A stretch of DNA of 64,000 nt from CBDCRK01 sp965220955 (GCA_965220955.1 CBDCRK010000034.1:39065-103064); one strand, 5' to 3'; numbered from the stretch's first letter, positions 1 through 8,482 are shown. Translations and numbers: made by a program. The notes: generated by a model not told the origin, from the letters alone.

Positions 1-2
1 AC

Positions 3-809
3 CCGCCCACTGAGGCTCACGTTGTTTTGGCTCAGCTTGCCCGGGAGCAGTTTCATCTGGATCAGGTCTTTTTTACCCTGGCCAAGGTCACTGTGGATAA
101 AGAGCAAGTCAGCGGCATGAGCCTGGAAGACCGTCTCTTTCTCCTCGCCCTTTTCACCCAGAGAAGGGAGGGTCTCGGAGTCGCCCTGGTCAACCGCGGG
201 CTCTACTTCGAGCAGGCGCAGGCATTCCGTTCCCTTCTAGGTCAGAACACAAGACTAAGCTTTGTTGTTGGTATGGACAAAGTATTCCAGATTCTTGACC
301 CGCGCTATTACCAAGACCGGGATGCTGCTCTTCGGGTGCTGTTCGATTTATCTTCTCTCATTGCCGCCAACCGAGGAGAGATGGAAGAGACGGCACTTAG
401 CACACTGCTGGCCCAGCCCGATAATCACCCCTATCAATCCTATATCCGTTTTCTTCTCCTACCCACCGAGGTGAGAGACGTTTCGGCTAGCGAACTCCGC
501 ACAACTTTTGCCGCTGGTGGGCAAATAGAAGCCCAGGTGCCGGAGGAGGCTGCCGCCTTTATTGCTGAGACAGGAGTGTACCATCCATCGCAAACCATTG
601 GCGGCAAGGAAGTGGATGCTTACCACCTACGCATGCAGCTCTTTAATTTACTTTATGCCACCCGTCCCTGGGCAGAAAAAGAGGCCGACTTCATTCGTCT
701 CATGGCAATTGCTCTGAGTCCTACCGGCAAAGGTCAAACCCTGAGGACTCTCCTCCGTAACCCTCCCGCAGGAGACCTGGCTGCCCAGCTTCGTTCTTAC
801 CAAGACTAA
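3..809 (+). CDS. NMNAT/NadD-like nucleotidyltransferase, 5' partial
   Basis: The frame is open from the first bases, so the true start lies upstream; the in-frame TTG at 27 is not a convincing start. The first visible residues, PPTEAH, fit the DPxTxxH nucleotide-binding segment of the NadD/NMNAT family. A later VVGMDKVFQI resembles the conserved GxD segment, and VRDVSASELR resembles the family's SxSxxR motif. Enzymes of this family transfer AMP from ATP to nicotinate or nicotinamide mononucleotide. The last 90 or so residues run past the usual catalytic core and were not recognised. A deoxyhypusine synthase homologue, which as a family uses NAD, begins 100 bases downstream on the same strand. 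Family assignment is fairly sure; the exact substrate is not. Confidence 0.65.
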   Translation, partial: PPTEAHVVLAQLAREQFHLDQVFFTLAKVTVDKEQVSGMSLEDRLFLLALFTQRREGLGVALVNRGLYFEQAQAFRSLLGQNTRLSFVVGMDKVFQILDPRYYQDRDAALRVLFDLSSLIAANRGEMEETALSTLLAQPDNHPYQSYIRFLLLPTEVRDVSASELRTTFAAGGQIEAQVPEEAAAFIAETGVYHPSQTIGGKEVDAYHLRMQLFNLLYATRPWAEKEADFIRLMAIALSPTGKGQTLRTLLRNPPAGDLAAQLRSYQD

Positions 810-908
810 CATCCTTCCCTCTTTACCCCTGACCTTCATACTCTGGCCGTTGCTCCCTGAACATGTTAGGCTTGAGGACTCTATCAAAGTCAAGGAAAGG
901 AGAACAGC

Positions 909-2015
909 GTGGCGCAAAGGAACCGCCGCCCCTATGGTCCCAAGATCGACCCCAAACCAGTAGATTCCTCAATTAGCGTTGTTGAGCTGATTGAGCAAAC
1001 TTTCCTCTCGTATAATAGCGGGCGGTTACGAGAGGCTTGCCAGCTCTTTACCCAAAAGATGCTGGCTGACGACGTTACTATTGGTATGAGCGTCTCCGGC
1101 GCGCTCACTCCGGCCGGAGTGGGTATCTCCTGCCTGATTCCGCTTATTGAAAACGGTTTTGTCGATTGGATAGTCTCTACTGGCGCAAACCTCTACCATG
1201 ACACCCATTTCGGCATTGGCCTTTCCATGCACCAGGGGCATCCGCAGGTAAATGACGTGGAGTTGCGGGAGGAGGGAGTTGTACGCATCTATGACATTTT
1301 CTTTGACTATGAAGTTTTGCTCCAAACTGACCAGTTTTTCTACCAGGTGATGACTGCTCCTGAGTTCCAGAGGGAAATGGGCTCAGCCGAATTCCATTAT
1401 CTTGTAGGCAAATATGTGCGCGAACGAGAGAAAACCCTGGGTCAAAAGCGGCGTTCCCTGCTCTCTGCTGCTATGGACTATGGGGTGCCCATATATACCT
1501 CTTCACCGGGTGATAGCTCGATTGGTATGAACGTAGCGGCTAAAGCTTTGCAGGGAAATAAGCTAGCCTTTGATGTCTCGCTCGATGTAAACGAAACCGC
1601 AGGAATTGTCCTGGCCGCCAAACGATCGGGCGGAAAAAGCGGAGTATTTATTCTGGGCGGCGGCTCACCTAAAAACTTTCTTCTCCAGACTGAACCCCAG
1701 CTCCAAGAAATCTTTGGCTTTTCCGAGAAAGGACACGACTATTATATTCAGATCACCGATGCCCGACCGGATACGGGTGGCCTTTCCGGCGCGACCCCGG
1801 ATGAAGGGGTGACCTGGGGAAAGGTTGACCCCGAGGCCCTGCTAGATACAGTGGTTTGTTATCTTGACTCCACTGTGGCTTTGCCTCTGATCACCGCCTA
1901 TATATTGGCGACTCATCCACCGCGTAAACCCAAAAGGCTCTATGACCAACGGGCGGAAATGCTAGAAGGCATTGCAGTCGAATATCGCAAGCTGGCTGAG
2001 AAAACGAAGAGCTAA
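909..2015 (+). CDS. Deoxyhypusine synthase family protein
   Basis: 368 residues, close to the usual length of deoxyhypusine synthase (DHS). The segment STGANLYHDTHF and the WGK motif near residue 305 match the NAD/spermidine site; this lysine is the one that carries the covalent aminobutyl intermediate in eukaryotic DHS. GTG start, preceded by AAAGGAG. Eukaryotes and archaea use DHS to modify eIF5A/aIF5A, but bacteria have no such protein, so the reaction here is unknown. Some bacterial members have been linked to homospermidine synthesis, which uses the same chemistry on putrescine. The gene lies between an NMNAT-like gene and a CysQ-like gene whose start is 3 bases after its stop, so it is probably part of an operon. 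Confidence 0.85.
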   Translation: MAQRNRRPYGPKIDPKPVDSSISVVELIEQTFLSYNSGRLREACQLFTQKMLADDVTIGMSVSGALTPAGVGISCLIPLIENGFVDWIVSTGANLYHDTHFGIGLSMHQGHPQVNDVELREEGVVRIYDIFFDYEVLLQTDQFFYQVMTAPEFQREMGSAEFHYLVGKYVREREKTLGQKRRSLLSAAMDYGVPIYTSSPGDSSIGMNVAAKALQGNKLAFDVSLDVNETAGIVLAAKRSGGKSGVFILGGGSPKNFLLQTEPQLQEIFGFSEKGHDYYIQITDARPDTGGLSGATPDEGVTWGKVDPEALLDTVVCYLDSTVALPLITAYILATHPPRKPKRLYDQRAEMLEGIAVEYRKLAEKTKS

Positions 2016-2018
2016 CCT

Positions 2019-2804
2019 ATGGAAAAAGAAAAAGGATGTGCAGTGCAGGCGGCTAAAGCCGCGGCTAGAGCCGCGGGCGAGATCATCCGCTCTTTTTATG
2101 AGGGAACATATACTGTGGCCGAAAAAAAACACGATAGCCCGGTCACCTCAGCCGATCTTCAGGCCAATCACAAGATCCACGAGATCTTGCAAGGAGCTTT
2201 TCCCAACTATGGCTGGCTCTCCGAGGAAACCGTTGACTCATCCGAGCGTCTTTCTTGTCGTCGGGTGTGGGTGATTGACCCCATGGATGGGACTAAAGAG
2301 TTCGTGCAAAAAATTCCTGAATTCTCGGTCTCTGTGGCGTTGGTGGAAGATGGTAGACCCCTTATTGGCGTGGCTTATAATCCCATCCGTGATCAGTTCT
2401 TTCTTGGGGTGCGAGGGCAAGGGGTGCTCCAAGATGGCAAAAAGGTCTGTGTCTCCCCGACCAGCAGTCCAAGGGGTGCCACTATCCTTGCCAGCCGCTC
2501 AGAGCATCAAAGGGGGGAGTGGGAGTCATTCAAATCCCCCTTCCACATTATCCCCACAGGCAGTGTAGCCTATAAATTTGCCCTGGTAGCAGCTGGGCAG
2601 GCAGACGCAACGTTTACCCTTGTTCCCAAAAATGAGTGGGATATCTGCGCAGGTTCCCTGCTTGTCGAGGAGGCAGGAGGCAAGGTCACAAACCTGGATG
2701 GCCAGCCCATCACCTTTAACCACAAAGAAACCCTGCTCAGAGGAGCAGTAGCAAGTAACGGTCTTCTCCATGATCAAATTCTTGACCTGATTGCCCGCAC
2801 CTAA
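2019..2804 (+). CDS. Inositol monophosphatase / CysQ-like 3'(2'),5'-bisphosphate nucleotidase
   Basis: A metal-dependent phosphatase of the IMPase superfamily. The DPMDGTKEF motif near residue 86 and the WDICAGSLLVEEAGG motif near residue 208 supply the Mg ligands. The SEE segment before them (WLSEETVD) is also typical. TKEF rather than TxNF favours the CysQ branch, which hydrolyses 3'-phosphoadenosine 5'-phosphate, but inositol phosphate cannot be excluded. The ATG at 2019 follows the DHS stop by 3 bases and has no clear ribosome-binding site. An in-frame GTG at 2043 has AAGGA a few bases upstream and may be the true start. Translational coupling to the upstream gene is likely. Confidence 0.82.
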   Translation: MEKEKGCAVQAAKAAARAAGEIIRSFYEGTYTVAEKKHDSPVTSADLQANHKIHEILQGAFPNYGWLSEETVDSSERLSCRRVWVIDPMDGTKEFVQKIPEFSVSVALVEDGRPLIGVAYNPIRDQFFLGVRGQGVLQDGKKVCVSPTSSPRGATILASRSEHQRGEWESFKSPFHIIPTGSVAYKFALVAAGQADATFTLVPKNEWDICAGSLLVEEAGGKVTNLDGQPITFNHKETLLRGAVASNGLLHDQILDLIART

Positions 2805-2821
2805 CAGGAGTCATAACCGCC

Positions 2822-3379
2822 ATGACCACAGCTACACCAAAAGCGCCCATGACAGCCAACGAACTCTGGCAACTGCCTGACGATGGTCGCAAGCGTGAAC
2901 TAGTGACAGGAGAACTTATCCACATGCCTCCAAGTGGTTTCCTTCATGGCAAGGTGGCTATGACCTTAGGAAGTCTGTTACGCGACTATGTTATGAATCA
3001 CAGTTTGGGAGTGGTCTGCGCAGCGGAGACAGGCTTTAAACTGCAGCAAAACCCCGACACCATACGCGCTCCTGATGTAGCCTTTGTTGCTCAAAAGCGC
3101 ATTCCTTCTGAAGGAGGACCAGAAGGCTTTTGGCCTGGGGCTCCTGACTTGGCCGTGGAGGTAGTTTCTCCTTATGACCGATTTGATACAGTCCTGGAAA
3201 AGGTTGAGGAGTATCTTGCGGCAGGAACCTGTCTGGTGTGGGTCGTTCTTCCTCGCATCCAAGCTGTCATGGTCTACCGCTCAGCCCATGAGGCCAAGAT
3301 TCTGCGAGGAGAAGCTGAGCTAAACGGAGAAGAGGTGCTGCCCGGGTTTACCTGTCGGGTAGCAGAGATTTTCGTCTAA
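2822..3379 (+). CDS. Uma2 family (DUF820) protein
   Basis: 185 residues. The layout is that of the Uma2/DUF820 family, a restriction-endonuclease-like fold abundant in Cyanobacteria, Chloroflexi and similar genomes: a PDDGRKRELVTGEL segment near the N-terminus, then RAPDVAFV and DLAVEVVSP, the acidic residues that form the PD-(D/E)xK-like core, then an EYLAAGTCLVWVV segment. The biological role of the family is not established, although a mobile-element link is often suspected. It begins 18 bases after the CysQ-like gene and ends 12 bases before the crotonase gene, with AGGAG upstream of its ATG, so it is probably co-transcribed with them. Confidence 0.85.
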   Translation: MTTATPKAPMTANELWQLPDDGRKRELVTGELIHMPPSGFLHGKVAMTLGSLLRDYVMNHSLGVVCAAETGFKLQQNPDTIRAPDVAFVAQKRIPSEGGPEGFWPGAPDLAVEVVSPYDRFDTVLEKVEEYLAAGTCLVWVVLPRIQAVMVYRSAHEAKILRGEAELNGEEVLPGFTCRVAEIFV

Positions 3380-3391
3380 AAGGGGGACCCC

Positions 3392-4216
3392 ATGGCCTAC
3401 GAATTTCTTTTGTACGAGAAGACTGACGCCATTGCCAAGATCACACTTAACCGTCCGGAAAAACACAACGCTTTAAGTCAGCCTCTGCTGGCAGAGCTAC
3501 GCACCGCTCTGGACACAGTGAACGATGATCCCGAGATACACGTTCTCATCCTTACGGGTGCAGGCAGACAGGCATTCTCCACCGGTTTTGATCTCAACCC
3601 TAGAGAATTGGCGGTTGATGCTCCCCAGGACGAAGCAGAGTGGTACCAACACATCAAGCGGAACTTTGACACTCTTATACGTATCTGGAACTTACGCCAA
3701 CCGGTTATTGCCGCAGTCAATGGCCATGCCATTGCCGCCGGCTCCAATTTGGCGCTTATCTGCGACATCACCATTGCTGCAGAAAACGCCACGTTGGGTG
3801 AACCAGAAATCCGTCATTTTGCTCTCTCTCCGTTTCTTCTCCTTCCCTATCTGGCAAACAATAGCAAGGCTATGCACTATCTCTACTACACCGGAGACAC
3901 CATTGGCGCTGAGGAAGCCCTCAAGCTAGGCTTGGTGAGCAAGATTGTTTCTCAGGACCAGCTCCAGGATGAAGCCAGTCGTATTGCCAGTCGTATTGCC
4001 CGTGTACCTTCTTATGCTGTGCAGATGACCAAACGAAGCATCAAGTCTGCTTACGAAATGATGGGCTTTAAGAATGCTATGGAAATGCACCGCACCCATG
4101 ACGCGCTTGTGCTCGATGCCTCACAGATTCAGGAGAAGCGGGATATGATGCGTGTGCTTCAAGAACAGGGACTAAAGGCATTCTTGGAGCTGCGCGACGG
4201 ACCTTTCCGGAAATAG
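3392..4216 (+). CDS. Enoyl-CoA hydratase/isomerase (crotonase) family protein, atypical active site
   Basis: 274 residues with the crotonase fold: the NRPEKHNALS CoA-binding segment, the GRQAFSTGFDL oxyanion-hole segment and NGHAIAAGSNLAL. In classical hydratases two glutamates act as acid and base. The second is present (PEI, about residue 139), but the first (GGGCEL in the standard enzyme) is asparagine here, about residue 119. That argues against a standard enoyl-CoA hydratase and is more like isomerase or dehalogenase branches. AGGGGGA precedes the ATG. The stop codon TAG touches a GTAGGGG palindromic repeat. No other fatty-acid oxidation genes lie nearby, so the substrate cannot be inferred. 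Confidence 0.8.
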   Translation: MAYEFLLYEKTDAIAKITLNRPEKHNALSQPLLAELRTALDTVNDDPEIHVLILTGAGRQAFSTGFDLNPRELAVDAPQDEAEWYQHIKRNFDTLIRIWNLRQPVIAAVNGHAIAAGSNLALICDITIAAENATLGEPEIRHFALSPFLLLPYLANNSKAMHYLYYTGDTIGAEEALKLGLVSKIVSQDQLQDEASRIASRIARVPSYAVQMTKRSIKSAYEMMGFKNAMEMHRTHDALVLDASQIQEKRDMMRVLQEQGLKAFLELRDGPFRK

Positions 4217-4242
4217 TAGGGGCACGAACCCCACACCCCTAC
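4216..4242. repeat. GTAGGGG-type palindromic repeat
   Basis: Short inverted repeat with GTAGGGG at one end and CCCCTAC at the other. It begins on the last base of the crotonase stop codon. The same ends occur at 7413-7472, 24242-24268 and 47013-47128, so this is an interspersed family. Confidence 0.7.
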
Positions 4243-4307
4243 CCTAGCCCTCTCTGCAAAGAAAAAACGCTTAAGATGTAGAATATAATCGTAGCTGAGG
4301 AGGAGAC

Positions 4308-5333
4308 ATGACCACACAGCATTTGCTGCCAACCACCGTAGTGGGAAGTTATGCTATCCCAAGCTGGCTGTGGACAGCCCTAGAGGAGATGAAAAAGGGG
4401 GCCTACGGCACAACCGACATCCAAGAAACTCTTGACGATGCTGTCAACATGGCCATCTGGGATCAGGAGCGGGCGGGAGTAGACATTATTGCTGATGGAG
4501 AGATGCGGCGCTGGTATTTTGTACAGGGCTTTTACAAATACTTCACTGGCCTTAAGCCCGATGAACCACCAAGAAAAGTGGGTGTATATGGATATGACAG
4601 CCCGCCCCGCTACACCGTGGTAGAAAGGGTAGCCGCACCGGAAGGGCTGGGAATTGTGGGAGAATTTACCTATTTAAAAGAGCGCACTGCCAAGCCAATC
4701 AAGGTCACTTGCCCCGGCCCGCTCACTATCAGCATTCATATGCGCCCAGGGCAAGTGTACAAAGATAGGCTGGAAATGGTTGATGAAGTCGCAACCATTG
4801 TTAACCGGGAACTCAAGGCACTGGAGGAAGCCGGGGCCGACTTTATTCAAGTGGACGAACCTTCTTATGCTATTATTCCGGGAACAATGAAGGACTGGAT
4901 AGCGATTTATAACCGGGCAGTGGAAGGAGTGAAAGCCAAAAAAGCTCTCCATATTTGCTTTGGTAACCTGGGAAGCCGACCACGAGGAAAGCGCACTTAC
5001 GGGTACATGTTTCCTGATCTTCTGGAGGCCAAGGCCGAGCAGTTTGTCTTTGAGTTTGCTAACCGGGAAATGAAAGAAATTGAGCTGTGGAAGGAGTGGG
5101 GTGGAGAGCGAGAACTCGGGGCCGGTCTTGTTGATATTAAGTCCTTTTACGTGGAAACCCCTGAGGATATTGCTGAAAGGATTCGGGAAACCTTAAAATA
5201 TGTCTCTCCAGAGAAGCTTTATGTGAGCCCTGATTGTGGATTTTTCCAGCTCCCTCGCTGGCTTTCTTTCTTAAAGCTCAAGAATATGGTGGCTGGAACA
5301 AAGATTGTACGGGAAGAAATTGCCGGTAAATAG
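4308..5333 (+). CDS. MetE C-terminal-domain-like (UROD/MetE superfamily) methyltransferase
   Basis: 341 residues, the length of the short 'core MetE' proteins that contain only the catalytic barrel of cobalamin-independent methionine synthase. The N-terminal TTVVGSY segment is typical. The expected zinc ligands are visible: H and C in ALHICFG, a glutamate in FVFEFAN, and the cysteine in SPDCGF near the C-terminus. The substrate-binding aspartate is in QVDEPS. Core MetE enzymes in anaerobes can take methyl groups from a corrinoid protein instead of folate, so the methyl donor is open. GAGGAG precedes the ATG. A 90-base gap containing a palindromic repeat separates it from the crotonase, so it may have its own promoter. 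Confidence 0.8.
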   Translation: MTTQHLLPTTVVGSYAIPSWLWTALEEMKKGAYGTTDIQETLDDAVNMAIWDQERAGVDIIADGEMRRWYFVQGFYKYFTGLKPDEPPRKVGVYGYDSPPRYTVVERVAAPEGLGIVGEFTYLKERTAKPIKVTCPGPLTISIHMRPGQVYKDRLEMVDEVATIVNRELKALEEAGADFIQVDEPSYAIIPGTMKDWIAIYNRAVEGVKAKKALHICFGNLGSRPRGKRTYGYMFPDLLEAKAEQFVFEFANREMKEIELWKEWGGERELGAGLVDIKSFYVETPEDIAERIRETLKYVSPEKLYVSPDCGFFQLPRWLSFLKLKNMVAGTKIVREEIAGK

Positions 5334-5444
5334 ATACCCCGAAAGGACTCCCGATCATGTCAAACTCATTGCTATCCAAGTCTTGACCTCAGTAGCTCTG
5401 CACACTTGCCGGAAAAGAGAAGATAGGATAGATACCGGGGCCAC

Positions 5445-6101
5445 ATGCAAGCCCTTGTCCTCCTGACTACTGCCTTTACTCTGGGCCTTATCCACGCCTT
5501 TGATCCTGACCATGTGGTTGCCGTCTCTGCCTTCATTGGCAAGGATCCAAAGCCTTACCGAGCCTTTCGCTTTGCCCTACGCTGGGGACTGGGACATGCG
5601 CTGACTCTTATGGTTATTGGTGGGGGAAGTGTATGGCTGGGACGGTCGCTGCCCGCCTCTTTTGGATACTATATCGAGCTGGGGGTAGGAGTAACACTGA
5701 TCCTTTTGGGCCTATGGCTTCTACGAGACATCTGGAAGGAGAGAGTACACCTCCACCTTCACCGTCACGGCTTGACAGAGCACAGTCACTTTCACTCTCA
5801 CCTACACCCCAAAAATCACCTTCATGAACACTCGGCCTTTCTTGTTGGCATCCTGCACGGTGGAGCGGGTACTGCCTCTGCTGTGGCGCTGATCCCCATG
5901 ATGGCCATCTCTTCTCCAGCGCTTGCTCTAGGCTATCTTTTTGCTTTTAGCCTTGCCATGATCCTAGCCATGGCTCTATACGGATTTTCTCTCGGCAGTC
6001 TTGCCCAGAGACTGACCCGCCACCACCTTCTCCCTCTCCCTCTCTTTAAAGGCTCCGCTGCCTTGCTAAGCCTGAGTCTGGGCTGTCTATGGATTTTTTA
6101 G
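5445..6101 (+). CDS. NicO/UreH-type nickel-cobalt transporter
   Basis: 218-residue membrane protein with about six hydrophobic segments. The HAFDPDHV motif in the first segment is the signature of the NicO/UreH/HupE-like metal transporters, and the central cytoplasmic loop (residues 100-130) is packed with histidines, as expected for metal capture. These proteins import nickel or cobalt. A core-MetE-like gene lies upstream and no urease or hydrogenase genes are present, so cobalt for corrinoids is a plausible but unproven substrate. No cobalamin riboswitch was recognised in the 111 bases upstream. It converges on the truncated pepA gene. Confidence 0.8.
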   Translation: MQALVLLTTAFTLGLIHAFDPDHVVAVSAFIGKDPKPYRAFRFALRWGLGHALTLMVIGGGSVWLGRSLPASFGYYIELGVGVTLILLGLWLLRDIWKERVHLHLHRHGLTEHSHFHSHLHPKNHLHEHSAFLVGILHGGAGTASAVALIPMMAISSPALALGYLFAFSLAMILAMALYGFSLGSLAQRLTRHHLLPLPLFKGSAALLSLSLGCLWIF

Positions 6102-6141
6102 ATCAAGAAGGAGAGTTAAGGTGAAGATGCTAAGCAATGGT

Positions 6142-6609
6142 CTACAGGCTTAGCAGATACCGCACCAGAGTGCGCACGCCAAACCCGGTCCCACCCTTGG
6201 GAATGTAGGGGAAGTCTTTCTCGACAAAAGCTGGGCCAGCAATATCAAGATGGGCCCAAGGAATATTACCGGCAAACTCCTCGAGGAATAGAGCGGCCGT
6301 AATAGCACCGGCTTCTTTCCTTCCCTTGCCGGCAACACGCCGCCAGGTATCTTCTTCCAGTTCTCCCTCTTTCCCAAGACCGATAAGGAGCAAAACCTGA
6401 GTGGCCAGACGCCCGTGGGTTTGGCAGAGCAGAGTCTCTTTCTCTTTCCCTTTGAATCCTGGCCGGATAATCTGTTCCTGGAGGGCACCGTTCAGTGCGG
6501 TGTCAAGCAGATTGATATCCTCGCTCTTCTCCTGTTCCTGTAGGACGGGAACAAGGAGGAGATCACACTCAACCGCGGTAATGAGTGACTGGCGAACGAG
6601 GATATTCAT
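6142..6609 (-). pseudogene. pepA: Leucyl aminopeptidase (PepA, M17) with the catalytic centre deleted in frame
   Basis: The 155-residue product is made of the two ends of an M17 leucyl aminopeptidase, which is normally about 500 residues. Residues 1-115 match the N-terminal regulatory domain up to the TWRRVAGK segment. From about residue 118 it jumps to GAITAALFLEEF and then PWAHLDIAGPA and PKGGTGFGVRTL, which are the last 40 or so residues of the catalytic domain. The two-metal site and catalytic lysine and arginine are all missing. The join is in frame and the ORF has a normal stop, so a small protein could be made, but it cannot be a peptidase. It may be a real deletion or an assembly collapse. 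Confidence 0.85.
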
Positions 6610-6687
6610 ACTCTAGATCGAACACAGGGGATTGGTATAGAGGGTTACTGGGTAATATATCTTATGCCAAAGGTTTTGAAACGGGTC

Positions 6688-7056
6688 CTACGCAGAGGCG
6701 GGAGGTTCACTGGAAGAAGAGGCAGCAACAGAGGCTCCTTGCTTTATGGCTCTAGCAAGATCGCGAGTGTGCCGCTTGAGCGTCCGGATCCCTCGGCGAA
6801 TCTGGGAAACTGCCTTCAGGTCCTTCCTAGTCATAGCTTCTTTCTGATTCGCCTTTAGCGTACGAATCCGTTTCTTCAAGGCTGCCATTTGCTCTGGACC
6901 ACTTCCCCGTGTAGCCAGGATAATACCATGGTTTTTGGCCAGGAGCTTAATCAACCCCGCCTTTTTCATGGCAGCGGTTTCCTGGACACCAGGGATCATC
7001 ATCGCCTCTTCCCGCAGCTTAATTACGTTCATCCGATAGAGGTCTCGTGCTTCCAT
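6688..7056 (-). CDS. Small Rho_N/SAP-like domain protein
   Basis: The start is placed at MEARDLYRMNV, because the longer frame (to 7143) would overlap the upstream gene. The segment IKLREEAMMIPGVQETAAMKKAGLIKLLAKNHGI resembles the Rho N-terminal/SAP-like helical domain, which binds nucleic acid. The rest is a very basic helical stretch rich in K and R, then a serine-rich tail. Total about 122 residues. Small proteins with only this domain are known in several phyla but their role is not defined. It lies 20 bases after a zinc-ribbon membrane protein gene and is probably co-transcribed with it. Confidence 0.65.
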   Translation of the reverse strand: MEARDLYRMNVIKLREEAMMIPGVQETAAMKKAGLIKLLAKNHGIILATRGSGPEQMAALKKRIRTLKANQKEAMTRKDLKAVSQIRRGIRTLKRHTRDLARAIKQGASVAASSSSEPPASA

Positions 7057-7075
7057 TTTCTCTGTACCGCGAGTA

Positions 7076-7411
7076 TCAAGAAGATCCAGGGTCCCCGGAT
7101 CTTTCACTCCCTTTCTGATTTGGTCGAAATGTCTGCCGGGCAAAAATCCAAACTATTACCCCAGCCACCGCATATCCCATCACTCCCTCAAGTAACCCAA
7201 GACCACTAGTTAGGAGGAAAACGAGCAGAACCAGGAGGGTGCCGGCCACGGCAACAATCTTCTCGATGCGATCCTCCCTCTCCCGTGCTTCTGCCACATG
7301 AGCAGTTACCGGCCCACCACACTGTGGGCAACGGCCCGCAGGCTTGCGCCTAAGGATCGCTCCACAGTGGGGACAGGCAATGCGCAGCTTCAGCGGCATA
7401 AGTAATACCAT
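7076..7411 (-). CDS. Zinc-ribbon membrane protein, unknown function
   Basis: 111 residues. An N-terminal four-cysteine zinc ribbon (CPHC ... CPQC, residues 13-31) is followed by a charged linker and two closely spaced hydrophobic helices (about residues 52-90), then a short polar tail. The topology suggests a cytoplasmic zinc ribbon anchored to the inner membrane. Start could be M1 or M5; neither has a strong ribosome-binding site. A GTAGGGA-type repeat lies immediately upstream and separates it from korB. No specific family was recognised. Confidence 0.6.
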   Translation of the reverse strand: MVLLMPLKLRIACPHCGAILRRKPAGRCPQCGGPVTAHVAEAREREDRIEKIVAVAGTLLVLLVFLLTSGLGLLEGVMGYAVAGVIVWIFARQTFRPNQKGSERSGDPGSS

Positions 7412-7412
7412 T

Positions 7413-7472
7413 GTAGGGACAACCCCTCGTGGTTGCCCCGGAGCAAGGCAGGCACAGGGGGCCTACCCCTAC
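7413..7472. repeat. GTAGGGG-type palindromic repeat between korB and the zinc-ribbon gene
   Basis: Begins GTAGGGAC and ends CCTACCCCTAC, with an internal CAACCCC...GGTTGCCCC stem. The TAG stop codon of korB (7469-7471 on the minus strand) lies inside the GTAGGGG end of this element. Confidence 0.7.
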
Positions 7473-8482
7473 TTTACCGTCCAGGTCTCAGCCCGGCGCA
7501 AGAGGGCATCAAGATCACCCTCTCCACTTTTAGCAACTGCGTCATGCATCTGGCGATTCACGATTTCATCAAACGCAGGACGTTCAATCGCCCGCAGTAT
7601 ACCAATAGGCGTAGGAAAGGCTGGCGGTGCCATGCGGCTCAGGATAAAGGCAAGCACCGGATCTTTCTCGTCGTGAACAAGCAGATCTGACTCGCTGACA
7701 CCATTACCTAGAGTTACTACCTCAGGGGTAAGCCCGTTGAGACGAATCCCACGGTCCTTGTTCTTTCCAAAGATCATGGGCTTACCATGCTCAACCACAA
7801 GCTGAGTGTCAACCTTGGTTTCCTTCTCGGTTAATTCGGCAAAGGCGCCGTCGTTGTAAACATTACAGTTCTGCAAGATCTCAAGAAATACCCCACCTTT
7901 GTGCCCATGGGCCCGTTTGATGATCTCCTGCTGATGCTTGGCCTCAATATCGATGCTGCGGGCGATAAACGTTGCGTCAGCTCCAAGCGCTATCGAAACA
8001 GGGTTAATGGGATGGTCAGCAGATCCAAAAGGCGTAGACTTGGTTACCTTACCTAACTCAGAAGTAGGGGAGTACTGACCTTTGGTCAGACCATAGATGC
8101 GGTTATTAAAAAGCAAGATCTTTAAGTCCACATTGCGCCGTAGCGCATGCATAAGATGGTTTCCGCCAATGCTTAACCCATCCCCGTCACCGGTTACTAC
8201 CCATACCGACAGCTCCGGGCGGCTCACCTTGAGCCCTGTGGCAATAGCCGGAGCGCGGCCATGAATCGAATGAAATCCGTAGGTATTCATGTAATAGGGA
8301 AAACGGCTGGAACAGCCAATTCCCGAGATAAAGACCACGTTCTCCTTTGCCACCCCTAACTCCGGAAATATTCTCTGAACCTGGGCAAGGATGGCATAGT
8401 CCCCACATCCGGGGCACCAGCGTACATCCTGGTCAGAGGTAAAATCCTTTCGCGTTAGTTTTGCTGCACTTGCTGTGCTCAT
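7469..8482 (-). CDS. korB: 2-oxoacid:ferredoxin oxidoreductase, beta subunit
   Basis: 337 residues. The CPGCGDY motif near residue 24 and the thiamine-diphosphate motif GDGDGLSIGGNH near residue 105 are those of the beta subunit of KorAB-type oxidoreductases. With the alpha subunit it oxidatively decarboxylates a 2-oxoacid, often 2-oxoglutarate, to the acyl-CoA and reduces ferredoxin in the cytoplasm. The ATG is 3 bases after the korA stop, the usual order. The enzyme is oxygen-sensitive, which supports an anaerobic or microaerophilic host. The exact oxoacid cannot be read from the sequence. Confidence 0.9.
   Translation of the reverse strand: MSTASAAKLTRKDFTSDQDVRWCPGCGDYAILAQVQRIFPELGVAKENVVFISGIGCSSRFPYYMNTYGFHSIHGRAPAIATGLKVSRPELSVWVVTGDGDGLSIGGNHLMHALRRNVDLKILLFNNRIYGLTKGQYSPTSELGKVTKSTPFGSADHPINPVSIALGADATFIARSIDIEAKHQQEIIKRAHGHKGGVFLEILQNCNVYNDGAFAELTEKETKVDTQLVVEHGKPMIFGKNKDRGIRLNGLTPEVVTLGNGVSESDLLVHDEKDPVLAFILSRMAPPAFPTPIGILRAIERPAFDEIVNRQMHDAVAKSGEGDLDALLRRAETWTVK

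Noticed and set aside
2238..2432. Minus-strand ORFs in the first 6 kb
   Set aside because: All are antisense to well-supported genes on the plus strand.
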